64,000 bases of DNA from an uncultured Acetatifactor sp. (GTDB lineage: Bacteria; Bacillota; Clostridia; Lachnospirales; Lachnospiraceae), in assembly GCA_934402315.1 (NCBI GenBank), contig CAKRTS010000018.1, forward strand, positions 16,813 to 80,812, read 5' to 3'. Below the pieces are notes generated by a model. It saw nothing but the letters and a program-made list of their open reading frames with translations. It was not told where the DNA came from and ran no database searches. Made by a program: the position numbers and the translations under genes. Below are positions 54,308 through 62,802 of the stretch, one piece after another (the stretch's first letter is position 1; the number at the start of each line of letters is the position of its first letter).

Positions 54308-55051
54308 ATGAAAAAGAACAAGATGATCGCCATGATGATGGCAGCAACCGTAGTTTGTACGGCATTCACAGGATGCGGAAATGCAGAGCCTGCCAGTGTA
54401 ATGGAGAGCACGGAGGTAAGCGGCTCTACAGAGCCAGCAACAGCGCCCGGAGAGACGGAAAAAGAGTCAGAGTCCAAGGAGGAAACTCAGTCCAGAGAAG
54501 AGAGCCAGCCGGAAACAGAGAACAATTCCGAGCGGGAGAGCCAGCCGGAAACGGAGAGCCAGTCGGAAACAGAGAACCCGTCCGGGACAGAAAGCAAGCC
54601 AGAGACGGACAACCAGTCCAAGGAAGAGAGCCAGCCTGAGACAGAAAGCAATACTGACTCCCAGCCCGAGGCCACGACGAATACCGAATCCTCTGGCACA
54701 GACGAGGCTGCGGCACTTCCCGGCATCAACAGAAACGGCAGATACCCTGATATTCCCGAATCGGTTCTGCCGGGCAACGTGGCCGCAAGTGCAGAGTTTG
54801 TGGATGAGCCGATTTTTACAGAAGCGTGGTGGGATGTGAATGGCAGGATCTACGCCGACTACATGAGAACTGAGGTAATTAAAAGTGCGGAATATGACGT
54901 AGATGAGCTCTGGCTGATTGCTTATTGTGCTGAGGATGAGGCAAACGGTATCTATGGAAACGCCATTGTAATCTACAACGGTCAGTACGCTGTCATCAAT
55001 GAGACTGCGTTTGCAATTTGGACGAATGGTGTTGATCCCGAATATAACTGA
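54308..55051 (+). CDS. Lipoprotein with Glu/Ser/Thr-rich repeat stalk
   Basis: 247 residues. Signal peptide MKKNKMIAMMMAATVVCTAFTGC with lipobox FTGC. A low-complexity stalk (about 30-135) is made of ESQPETES-like units and is highly acidic. A compact C-terminal domain follows (about 140-247: EAWWDVNGRIYADYMRTEVI, ELWLIAYCAEDEANGIYGNA). I do not recognise that domain. AAGAAAGGATGG precedes the ATG. It is followed closely by a 43-residue gene and an ECF sigma gene, so it may belong to their regulon. Confidence 0.85.
   Translation: MKKNKMIAMMMAATVVCTAFTGCGNAEPASVMESTEVSGSTEPATAPGETEKESESKEETQSREESQPETENNSERESQPETESQSETENPSGTESKPETDNQSKEESQPETESNTDSQPEATTNTESSGTDEAAALPGINRNGRYPDIPESVLPGNVAASAEFVDEPIFTEAWWDVNGRIYADYMRTEVIKSAEYDVDELWLIAYCAEDEANGIYGNAIVIYNGQYAVINETAFAIWTNGVDPEYN
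54470..54700 (+). repeat. Imperfect repeats coding the lipoprotein stalk
   Basis: Recurrent GAGAGCCAGCCGGAAACAGAG-like units (shown as a 20-base core, GAGAGCCAGCCGGAAACAGA) in the acidic stalk. Copy number may vary by slippage. Confidence 0.7.
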
Positions 55052-55067
55052 AAGGGGGGAGGATGCG

Positions 55068-55199
55068 ATGAAAAACATCATCAGGTGGTTTGTGCTTCTG
55101 ATACATAGGGACATGCAGGGATTTGAGATGGACGAAGCCACGAACAAAACGGTTTGCAGACAAATTATGAAGCGGACAAAGAGACCGGCGGAAAAGTAA
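55068..55199 (+). CDS. Small 43-residue protein
   Basis: MKNIIRWFVLLIHRDMQGFE opens a 43-residue chain with a short hydrophobic start and a basic end (MKRTKRPAEK). GGGGGGAGG at 55054-55062 is a strong, well-spaced ribosome site 5-6 bases before ATG 55068, the best evidence that it is translated. No homologue is known to me. It lies between the lipoprotein and the sigma-factor fusion and could be a small regulator of either. Confidence 0.5.
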   Translation: MKNIIRWFVLLIHRDMQGFEMDEATNKTVCRQIMKRTKRPAEK

Positions 55200-55281
55200 T
55201 GAGTGCATGGCTGGAAAAACTGGTTTATAATATATGGAAAAAGGCACACTCGAAGAAATGAGCGGGGAAGGAACGGAAGAG

Positions 55282-56850
55282 ATGACATATACGGAAGCAG
55301 TTGAGAAGGCTCTCAAGGGCGATGCGGAGGGCTTTGATTTCCTATACAATGCTACAAAGAACAACAAGTATTATCTGGCATTAAGGTATGTGAAGGATGA
55401 GGAAGGTGCAAAGGATGTTCTGCAGGATGCATACATCCGGGCATGGAAAAATCTGGACAAGCTCAAGGAGCCTGAGAAATTTGATTCCTGGTTGGCACAG
55501 ATCGTTGTAAATACCGCAAAGAATGAACTGGTAAAGCGCAATCATACGCCGCTGGATCTGCGGGCGGAAGCGGACGATGAGGAAGAGGATACGGAAATCT
55601 TTGACCGGGCCGTCAGCTCGTGGGAAAATGTTCCCGAACTGGAATATACCAAGGAAGAGACCAGACAGCTCGTGCATGAGCTGATAGATTCCCTGTCGGA
55701 CGAGCAGCGACTGGTGGTGATTGCCTTTGAACTGGAAGGAATGACCACAAAGGAAATCGCAGAACAGCTCGGCTGCTCCGAGGCAACCGTCAAATCCAGA
55801 TTGCGGTACGGTAGAAATAATATCAAAGAGAAGGCAGAAGAACTGCAGAAGAAGGGCTGCAAGCTCTACAACCTTGCACCGCTTGCATTCCTCCTGTATC
55901 TGTTCAAGAAGGATATGGTTGCACAGGCGGCGGAACCGTCAACACAGCTTGCGCTGTCTGAGTGCGAAAGCAGATTATTGCAGAGCATAAAGCCTTCCGG
56001 ACCGGTGCCGGACGCAGCGGGAAAGGCGGCGTTCCTCGCCACAAAGGCGGGAAAGACAGTCATAGGAATCGTCCTGACGGTGACGGTTGCGGGTGCGGCA
56101 ATCGTGGGAATCAACAACAGCCGTGAGGATGCTCCCGCCAGTACCGTGGAGCAGTCTGCAGATGACTGGCAGATTTTCGATGAGGAAGCGCAGCTGGAGC
56201 AGAGCCCGATCGACGCTTTGGCGGAGAGCACGGAACCGGAAGAAATCGTACTGCATGATGAGGTCGGCTGGAGTCAGGCTTACAGCATGATTCTGGAGCA
56301 TATACCCGACAGGACGTTGAATACGGTCAGCGAAGTGGGATTATACGGGTTTGAAAAGGAAGTCTATGATAATCTCACGGAGCAGGGGGAGCAATTTGAG
56401 TATGCCCTTGTGGATCTGGATAAGGACGATATTCCTGAAATGCTGGTCAGGGCAAATACCTCGCAGACGACCTACGATGGCATGAGCTACTGGATCATGA
56501 TTACCTACCATAAATCCATCTTGGATGACCAATATCGGGAGATGCCGGTCATGATACAGAAGAGAGGGAGATACCCGATCATAGAGGGAGTGGCGTCGAT
56601 TGGCGGTTCCAGGGTATTTGTTACAATGAATGAGGCGATGAATGAATTTTTCATTGTAGCAAAAAGCGCTGCCAATGGGGACGCCCATACCTATATAGGA
56701 TATATGGAGTATTCTAACGGTCTTTACTATTGGCACGAGGAAGAGGTGGGGTATTATACCTACGAGGAGATGGATGCCCTCGAGGAAGCCCAGAAGGCTT
56801 ATCCTGTAGAAGTGCAATGGAATTCCTTTGACACACCGTTTTCATGGTAG
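55282..56850 (+). CDS. ECF sigma factor fused to a transmembrane segment and outer domain
   Basis: 522 residues from ATG 55282; upstream in-frame ATGs at 55234 and 55258 lack a clear ribosome site, while GGGGAAGGAA fits 55282. Sigma region 2 (FDFLYNATKNNKYYLALRYV, DEEGAKDVLQDAYIRAWKNL) and region 4 (LSDEQRLVVIAFELEGMTTKEIAEQLGCSEATVKSRLRYGR, in part) occupy about 1-190. A helix at about 195-215 and a membrane segment (TVIGIVLTVTVAGAAIVGI, about 258-277) follow. The outer domain holds FEYALVDLDKDDIPEMLV, a motif of Lachnospiraceae surface lipoproteins, near 395. One protein therefore seems to combine sensor, anchor and sigma factor. No separate anti-sigma gene was seen. Confidence 0.9.
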   Translation: MTYTEAVEKALKGDAEGFDFLYNATKNNKYYLALRYVKDEEGAKDVLQDAYIRAWKNLDKLKEPEKFDSWLAQIVVNTAKNELVKRNHTPLDLRAEADDEEEDTEIFDRAVSSWENVPELEYTKEETRQLVHELIDSLSDEQRLVVIAFELEGMTTKEIAEQLGCSEATVKSRLRYGRNNIKEKAEELQKKGCKLYNLAPLAFLLYLFKKDMVAQAAEPSTQLALSECESRLLQSIKPSGPVPDAAGKAAFLATKAGKTVIGIVLTVTVAGAAIVGINNSREDAPASTVEQSADDWQIFDEEAQLEQSPIDALAESTEPEEIVLHDEVGWSQAYSMILEHIPDRTLNTVSEVGLYGFEKEVYDNLTEQGEQFEYALVDLDKDDIPEMLVRANTSQTTYDGMSYWIMITYHKSILDDQYREMPVMIQKRGRYPIIEGVASIGGSRVFVTMNEAMNEFFIVAKSAANGDAHTYIGYMEYSNGLYYWHEEEVGYYTYEEMDALEEAQKAYPVEVQWNSFDTPFSW

Positions 56851-56867
56851 GAACTGCAATCCTGTGC

Positions 56868-56896
56868 TTGACAGCGCAGATAAAAATTCTTATACT
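56868..56896 (+). promoter_or_regulatory. Promoter of the 189-residue membrane protein gene
   Basis: TTGACA at 56868-56873, exactly 17 bases, TATACT at 56891-56896. A terminator-like hairpin begins about three bases after the expected start site. Confidence 0.75.
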
Positions 56897-56905
56897 GATT
56901 TTAAA

Positions 56906-56933
56906 AGAGCCGCCTGTAATGGCGGTTCTTTTT
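56906..56933 (+). terminator. Terminator-like hairpin in the 5' leader
   Basis: AGAGCCGCC (56906-56914) pairs with GGCGGTTCT (56921-56929), 9 bp with one G-U, T5 run to 56933. It may end the sigma-factor transcript or attenuate the promoter just upstream. Confidence 0.75.
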
Positions 56934-56967
56934 GGATAGTTTTCATTATAGCTTCAGGAGGAACAGC

Positions 56968-57537
56968 ATGTCGGAACAACAGGATCTATCTGTGGGCGGT
57001 TATCTTTTTTTTACGGAGAAGGATGCGAAGCTGGCATCGGCAGAACGCAAGAAAATCGAGTATCTCGAGGCAAGGATCGACTATTCCAGACCGGAAAGCA
57101 TTCTTTCCGTCTATCAGAATGCGATTCAGGAGAGAATATTTAAAACACCGGTCGGATTTCAGTATCTGAAGGGTCTGCGGGATTTCCTGCTGGAGCAGCC
57201 GGACATTACCGCGCAGAATTTGCCGGATATTCCGTTGTACTGCACCTTCAGCGGCGATGTCAGGGAGAAGGGACAGCCTGCGAGAAACCGGATCAAACCG
57301 GCGAAGGATAAGAGGGAGAAGAATAAGTCGGGCTTTATACTCTCCGTACTGCTCAACGTCCTTCTTGTGCTGGCGATTGCTGCCATGTTCATGATTACCC
57401 TGCGGAGCGATAACCCGAATGTACTGAATTATGAGCGGGCGCTGACGGACAAGTATGCTTCCTGGGAGCAGGAGCTGACAGAGCGCGAGCGGGCAGTCCG
57501 GGAGAAGGAGCTGGAGCTGCAGATGGAAAATGAGTAA
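56968..57537 (+). CDS. Single-pass membrane protein of unknown function (189 aa)
   Basis: MSEQQDLSVGGYLFFTEKDA and a helical cytoplasmic region (about 1-120, with VGFQYLKGLRDFLLEQPDI) lead to a basic stretch. One membrane helix follows (GFILSVLLNVLLVLAIAAMFMI, about 124-145), then a short outer tail with a Glu/Arg-rich coiled coil (YASWEQELTERERAVREKEL). I do not recognise the family. AGGAGGAA seven bases before ATG 56968 supports the start. It precedes the two-component genes by 84 bases. Confidence 0.8.
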   Translation: MSEQQDLSVGGYLFFTEKDAKLASAERKKIEYLEARIDYSRPESILSVYQNAIQERIFKTPVGFQYLKGLRDFLLEQPDITAQNLPDIPLYCTFSGDVREKGQPARNRIKPAKDKREKNKSGFILSVLLNVLLVLAIAAMFMITLRSDNPNVLNYERALTDKYASWEQELTERERAVREKELELQMENE

Positions 57538-57621
57538 GATTTCCCGATAGTCAGGGCACATTCACAGAATGGACATAAAAGTGTTATATATTGAAATGAC
57601 AGGGAAGGATGTGTGATTGTG

Positions 57622-58296
57622 ATGGAAAAATTAAAAATATTGGTAGTGGACGATGAGAGCAGGATGCGCAAGCTGGTCAGAGACTTTCTCGTCAAGGCGG
57701 GCTATGAGGTCGTAGAGGCAGGTGACGGGGAAGAGGCGGTCGACCTGTTCCTGCAGCAAAAGGATATTGCACTGATCGTGCTGGATGTCATGATGCCGAA
57801 GATGGACGGCTGGCAGGTCTGCCGGGAGGTGCGTTCCTATTCCAAGGTGCCGATCATCATGCTTACGGCGAGGGGAGACGAGAGGGATGAACTGCAGGGC
57901 TTCCAGCTCGGCGTGGATGAATACATCTCAAAGCCGTTCAGCCCGAAGATTTTGGTCGCGCGCATCGAGGCAATCCTGCGCAGGACAAATCAGGTGTCGG
58001 AGGAAGAGGTCTTAAGCTGTGGCGGTATCGAGATCGATAAGGCGGCACACAGGGTTCTGATCGACGGAAAAGAGATCGAACTCAGCTACAAGGAGTTTGA
58101 GCTTCTCACCTATTTTGTGGAGAACAAGGGAATTGCACTCTCGAGGGAGAAAATCCTGAACAATGTCTGGAATTATGATTATTTCGGGGATGCGCGCACG
58201 ATTGACACGCATGTGAAGAAGCTGCGCAGCAAGATGGGAGAGAAGGGCGACCTGATTAAGACCATCTGGGGCATGGGCTATAAGCTGGAGGCGTGA
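57622..58296 (+). CDS. OmpR/PhoB-family response regulator
   Basis: 224 residues. The receiver domain has acidic DDES, phospho-acceptor Asp in LDVMMPKMDG (D55), Thr in IIMLTARG and Lys in SKPFSP. The C-terminal winged helix has LSYKEFELLTYFVENKGIALSREKIL and DARTIDTHVKKLRSKMG (each in part). Starts GTG 57613, GTG 57619 and ATG 57622 are all in frame; AGGGAAGGA at 57601-57609 fits the later ones. The last bases overlap or abut the kinase gene, its partner. Confidence 0.93.
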   Translation: MEKLKILVVDDESRMRKLVRDFLVKAGYEVVEAGDGEEAVDLFLQQKDIALIVLDVMMPKMDGWQVCREVRSYSKVPIIMLTARGDERDELQGFQLGVDEYISKPFSPKILVARIEAILRRTNQVSEEEVLSCGGIEIDKAAHRVLIDGKEIELSYKEFELLTYFVENKGIALSREKILNNVWNYDYFGDARTIDTHVKKLRSKMGEKGDLIKTIWGMGYKLEA

Positions 58297-58298
58297 CG

Positions 58299-59777
58299 GT
58301 GAAACATTCGATCAGACAGCAGTTTGCATTGATTTTTATAGGATTGATGGCAGGGACGATTTTATTGTGCTGGTTTATCAATAATGTGTTTCTGGAGGAA
58401 TACTATATCCGGAGCAAGACCGAGGTAATTTACGATGCCTATCATACGATCAGCCAGGCGGCAAAGAGCGATACCTACAGCTCGGATGCGTTCGTGCAGG
58501 AGCTGGATGACGTCTGTAATATCTATAATATCACGGTCTGCGTGATGGACGCGAACTCCCAGACGAAATATGTCTCGGGAAACGGCGGAAGGGAGCTGGA
58601 GAAGCAGCTGCTCGGCTATATCTTCGGATGGGAGGAGACCCCGTCCAGGATCATTGAGGAGGGGGAGGAGTATGTCATCCAGAGGATGACCTTCGGCGGC
58701 GAGGAATTCCTGCTGATGTACGGAAGACTTGACACCGGTATTTCCTTTATCATGCGGACTCCGATCGAGAGCATCCGGGAGAGCGCGAAGATTGCAAGCC
58801 GCTTTTTCGCCTATGTGGGCATTGCGGGGACGGTTGCAGGAGCTGTTATTATCTGGCTCGTGACGGGAAGGATTACAAAGCCGATCAAGACCCTGAACCG
58901 CATTTCCGAGCAGATGGTACATCTGGACTTTGAGGCAAAGTATGACGGGACGGCAAAGAATGAAATCGGTATGCTGGGAGAAAATATGAATAAGCTCTCG
59001 GCATCCCTTGAGCAGTCAATCTCAGAGCTCAAGACTGCCAATAATGAATTGCAGCGCGATATTGAGAAGAAGGAACAGATCGATGCGATGCGCAAGGAGT
59101 TTCTTGCCAACGTATCACATGAGCTGAAGACCCCGATCGCTCTGATACAGGGATATGCGGAGGGGCTTGTCGAGGCGGTCAATGACGACCCGGAGAGCCA
59201 GAAGTTTTACTGTGAGGTCATCATGGACGAGGCATCCAAGATGAACAATATGGTTCAGAAGCTGTTGACATTAAACCAGCTGGAATTCGGCAACGACGTT
59301 GTGACGATGGAGCGGTTTGACATCACGGCACTGATTAGAAATTACATCCAGTCTGCGGCGATTCTGACAAAGCAGAATGAAATTCAGGTCTGCATGGACG
59401 AATATCCGTCTCTTTATGTCTGGGGAGATGAATTTAAGACAGAAGAGGTCTTTATGAACTATTTCTCCAACGCGGTCAATCACTGCGCCGGTGAGAAGAA
59501 GATCGTCGTGACGATGGAGCAGAAGGAGAAAATCGTCAGAGTCGGCGTGTTTAACACGGGTGCGCCGATCCCGGAGGAGGCTTTGCCGCATCTTTGGGAG
59601 AAGTTTTATAAGGTGGACAAGGCGAGAACGAGGGAGTACGGCGGCAGCGGCGTCGGGCTTTCGATCGTCAAGGCAATCATGGAGTCCATGAACCGGAATT
59701 ACGGTGTGGAAAATTATGAGAACGGTGTGCTCTTCTGGTTTGAACTTGAGGTCTGCCGGGAAGAGACACAGGAATAG
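58299..59777 (+). CDS. Sensor histidine kinase
   Basis: 492 residues from GTG 58299 (GGAGG seven bases before); GTG 58293 overlaps the regulator stop and is the alternative. Two membrane helices (about 10-28, 165-188) flank an outer sensor domain with YNITVCVMDANSQTKYVSGN. A HAMP domain (RITKPIKTLNRISEQM), HisKA with H274 in NVSHELKTPI, and HATPase_c with the N box YFSNAVNHC and GVFNTGAPIPEEALPHLWEKFY, GSGVGLSIVKAIM follow. The signal is unknown. It pairs with the OmpR-type regulator. Confidence 0.93.
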   Translation: MKHSIRQQFALIFIGLMAGTILLCWFINNVFLEEYYIRSKTEVIYDAYHTISQAAKSDTYSSDAFVQELDDVCNIYNITVCVMDANSQTKYVSGNGGRELEKQLLGYIFGWEETPSRIIEEGEEYVIQRMTFGGEEFLLMYGRLDTGISFIMRTPIESIRESAKIASRFFAYVGIAGTVAGAVIIWLVTGRITKPIKTLNRISEQMVHLDFEAKYDGTAKNEIGMLGENMNKLSASLEQSISELKTANNELQRDIEKKEQIDAMRKEFLANVSHELKTPIALIQGYAEGLVEAVNDDPESQKFYCEVIMDEASKMNNMVQKLLTLNQLEFGNDVVTMERFDITALIRNYIQSAAILTKQNEIQVCMDEYPSLYVWGDEFKTEEVFMNYFSNAVNHCAGEKKIVVTMEQKEKIVRVGVFNTGAPIPEEALPHLWEKFYKVDKARTREYGGSGVGLSIVKAIMESMNRNYGVENYENGVLFWFELEVCREETQE

Positions 59778-59795
59778 GTTTATGACGGAGGGATT

Positions 59796-61100
59796 ATGAG
59801 GGAAGGTACAGGCGAAGAACGCGGGACAAAGGTGCTGCTGGTCGGCGTGGACACCGGCGAGGAACCGGATTTTGAGCATTCCATGGAGGAGCTTTCCAGT
59901 CTGGCGGAGGCTGCCGGGAAAAAGGTGGCAGGAATCATTGTCCAGCGGATGGAAGCAGTCAACAAGGCACTCTATATTGGAACGGGAAAAGTGGCTGAGG
60001 TGAAGGAATATGCGGGTATGATCGAGGCGGACGAGGTGGTTTTCGACAATGCCCTTTCGCCCTCACAGATCAGGAACCTCGGAAATGAGCTGGAGCTGCC
60101 GATCCTTGACAGGACAAATCTGATATTGGACATCTTTGCAATCCGTGCGCGAACAGGAGAGGCAAAGCTGCAGGTGGAGACGGCGAGACTCCAGTATATG
60201 CTGCCGAGGCTCGTGGGAATGCGGGACAATCTCAGCCGGCAGGGAGGAACCGGCGGAAGCATGAGTAACAAGGGTGCCGGTGAGACGAAGCTGGAGCTGG
60301 ACAGACGTAAGATCGAGCACAGGATCAGCGAACTGAAAAAGGAGCTTGCTGTCGTTGCAAAGAACCGCGAGACGATGCGGAAAAAGCGCGGGCAGTCCAG
60401 AATACCGCAGGTGGCGCTCGTCGGCTATACCAACGCCGGAAAGTCGACCATCATGAACCGGCTTGTCGACAGATACGGTGAACGGAAGGAAAAGACAGTG
60501 CTGGAGAAGGATATGCTCTTTGCGACGCTGGACACTTCCGTCAGAGCCATTCATACCGGGGACAAAAAGCCGTTTTTCCTTGTGGATACGGTTGGTTTCA
60601 TACACAAATTGCCGCACGGACTTGTCAAGGCGTTCCGGTCAACGCTGGAGGAGGTGCGCTATGCGGATCTGCTGATTCAGGTTGTCGATTTTTCGGACGA
60701 ATACTATAAACAGCAGATGGAGGTCACGGCAGAAACCCTGAAGGAACTGGAGGCGGGGGATATTCCGCAGATCATTGTGTACAATAAGGCAGATAAATGC
60801 AATATGGTAGAGCTGCCAAAGGTGAGCGGAAACCGGATCTACATGGCGGCAGGGCAGGACTGCGGTCTGGAGGAGCTTGTCGGGATGGTGAAGGAAGTGC
60901 TCTATAAGGACCGGGTGGAGACGGAGCTGCTGCTTCCGTTTGAACAGGGCGGCATTCTTTCTTACTTTATGGAGAGTGCGACGGTTCTGGAGCGGGAATA
61001 TCTCGCAGACGGTGTGCGGCTGAGAGTCAGCTGCCATAAAAATGATGCGGAGAAGTATAAGAAATATGTTTCTGTTGGAGGAAGAGTGTCAGATGAGTGA
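59796..61100 (+). CDS. hflX: Ribosome-associated GTPase HflX
   Basis: 434 residues. The N-terminal nucleotide-binding domain has LYIGTGKVAEVKEYAGMIEADEVVFDNALSPSQIRNL (in part), RTNLILDIFAIRARTGEAKLQVE and the glycine-rich GGTGGSMSNKGAGETKLELDRR linker. The GTPase domain starts with GYTNAGKST (near 210), DTVGFIHKLPHGLVKAFRSTLEE and NKADKCN. HflX binds and can split stalled 70S/100S ribosomes after stress. GGAGGG precedes ATG 59796. Its last 8 bases overlap the glucosidase gene. Confidence 0.96.
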   Translation: MREGTGEERGTKVLLVGVDTGEEPDFEHSMEELSSLAEAAGKKVAGIIVQRMEAVNKALYIGTGKVAEVKEYAGMIEADEVVFDNALSPSQIRNLGNELELPILDRTNLILDIFAIRARTGEAKLQVETARLQYMLPRLVGMRDNLSRQGGTGGSMSNKGAGETKLELDRRKIEHRISELKKELAVVAKNRETMRKKRGQSRIPQVALVGYTNAGKSTIMNRLVDRYGERKEKTVLEKDMLFATLDTSVRAIHTGDKKPFFLVDTVGFIHKLPHGLVKAFRSTLEEVRYADLLIQVVDFSDEYYKQQMEVTAETLKELEAGDIPQIIVYNKADKCNMVELPKVSGNRIYMAAGQDCGLEELVGMVKEVLYKDRVETELLLPFEQGGILSYFMESATVLEREYLADGVRLRVSCHKNDAEKYKKYVSVGGRVSDE

Positions 61101-62715
61101 TAAATGGTGGAAGAATGCGGTGATCTATCAGATCTACCCGCGCAGCTTCAAGGACAGTAACGGAGACGGCATAGGCGATCTCCGGGGAATCATCGGTAAG
61201 CTGGACTATCTGCACGAGCTGGGAATAGATGCGATCTGGCTTTCGCCGGTGTGCAGATCTCCGCAATATGATAACGGTTACGACATTTCGGACTATCAGG
61301 ATATTGATCCCATGTTTGGCACGCTCGCTGACATGGATGAACTGATCGTGGAAGCGGGAAAGAGAAACATCAGGATCATTCTCGATCTTGTCTTAAACCA
61401 TTCCTCGGACGAGCATCCGTGGTTTCAGGAAGCGAAAAAGAGCCGGGAGAATCCCTATCACGACTTCTATGTCTGGAGAGATGGCAAAAAGGGTACGCCG
61501 CCAAATGATATGCGGGCTTGCTTCGGCGGCTCCGCATGGGAGTGGGTGGAGGAGCTCGGGCAATACTACTTCCACCAGTTTGCGGTTCAGCAGCCGGATC
61601 TGAACTGGGAGAATCCGGCGCTCCGGGAAAAGATATACGAAATGATTAACTGGTGGATGGACAGGGGGATTGGCGGCTTTCGTCTTGATGTAATAGATCA
61701 GATCGCCAAGGAGCCGGATCAGCATATCACATGTAACGGTCCGAGACTGCATGAATTTCTGCGGGAGCTGAGCGCAAAGACCTTCCGGAGAGGGGACATT
61801 GTCACAGTCGGGGAGGCATGGGGTGCGAACACCGAGAATGCGAAGCTCTACAGCAATCCGGACGGCAGCGAGCTGTCCATGGTGTTCCAGTTTGAACACA
61901 TAACGCTCGATCAGCTTCCGGGCAGGGAGAAGTGGGATCTCTGCCCACTGGATCTGGCAAAGCTGAAAAACGTCTTTGAAAAATGGCAGAAAGCGCTCTA
62001 TCGCTGCGGCTGGAACAGCCTGTTCTGGAACAATCACGACCTGCCGAGAATTGTGTCAAGGTGGGGAAACGACGGAGAATACCGGGAGGAATCCGCAAAG
62101 ATGCTGGCGACGCTGCTGCACGGTATGCAGGGAACGCCCTATATTTACCAGGGCGAGGAGCTTGGCATGACGAATGTGGATTTCCGGCCGGAGGATTATA
62201 GGGACATTGAGTCCGTCAACATGTACCGTGAACGGATTAAGACCTATCCGAAGGAGGAGGTACTGCGTTCGCTTCATGCAAAGAGCAGGGACAATGCGCG
62301 CACGCCGATGCAGTGGACGGCCGGAAAATATGCAGGTTTCTCGGAGAAAGAGCCGTGGATCGGGGTAAATGAGAACCATTGCCGGATCAATGCGGAGGAA
62401 GAACTGAAAAACGAGACTTCTGTTTTTCATTACTACCGGAAGCTGATCGCACTCAGAAAGCAGTATCCGGTCTTCAGTGAGGGAGACTTTGAAATGCTGT
62501 TCAAGGAGCATCTCGATATTTTTTCCTATGTCAGAAGAACCGGGCAGGAGGAACTGCTGGTAGTGTGTAATTTTTACGGAAATGAAGTGCCGTTTGCGTT
62601 CCCGGAGGAATGGAAGCGGGAGGGAAAACTGCTTCTGACGAACTATGCTGCACCTGCGGAGGGACTGCTGCGTCCCTATGAGGCTGCGATATACTACAGA
62701 GCAATGAAGAATTGA
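61093..62715 (+). CDS. GH13 alpha-glucosidase, oligo-1,6-glucosidase type
   Basis: 540 residues of the GH13_31 type. The nucleophile is D199 in GFRLDVID, the acid E241 in VGEAWG and the stabiliser D316 in NNHDLPR; QPDLNWENP marks the oligo-1,6-glucosidase subfamily. A Val after the nucleophile (DV) is associated with alpha-1,6 specificity in known enzymes, against Ala/Gly for alpha-1,4. There is no signal peptide, so it acts on imported isomalto-oligosaccharides. ATG 61093 with GGAGGAAGAG lies inside the hflX end (8-base overlap), an unusual partner for a sugar hydrolase; no sugar transporter or regulator is adjacent. Confidence 0.93.
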   Translation: MSDKWWKNAVIYQIYPRSFKDSNGDGIGDLRGIIGKLDYLHELGIDAIWLSPVCRSPQYDNGYDISDYQDIDPMFGTLADMDELIVEAGKRNIRIILDLVLNHSSDEHPWFQEAKKSRENPYHDFYVWRDGKKGTPPNDMRACFGGSAWEWVEELGQYYFHQFAVQQPDLNWENPALREKIYEMINWWMDRGIGGFRLDVIDQIAKEPDQHITCNGPRLHEFLRELSAKTFRRGDIVTVGEAWGANTENAKLYSNPDGSELSMVFQFEHITLDQLPGREKWDLCPLDLAKLKNVFEKWQKALYRCGWNSLFWNNHDLPRIVSRWGNDGEYREESAKMLATLLHGMQGTPYIYQGEELGMTNVDFRPEDYRDIESVNMYRERIKTYPKEEVLRSLHAKSRDNARTPMQWTAGKYAGFSEKEPWIGVNENHCRINAEEELKNETSVFHYYRKLIALRKQYPVFSEGDFEMLFKEHLDIFSYVRRTGQEELLVVCNFYGNEVPFAFPEEWKREGKLLLTNYAAPAEGLLRPYEAAIYYRAMKN

Positions 62716-62740
62716 CGGTAGCAAAAATGTGTTGTATATT
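62712..62740 (+). promoter_or_regulatory. Promoter overlapping the glucosidase stop codon
   Basis: TTGACG at 62712-62717, 17 bases, TATATT at 62735-62740, 63 bases before the lipoprotein start. Confidence 0.65.
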
Positions 62741-62802
62741 TATAGATAACAAGGCATTTTATGGATGCTATATCAGGCAAACAGGGATATGAGAGGGCGA
62801 GT

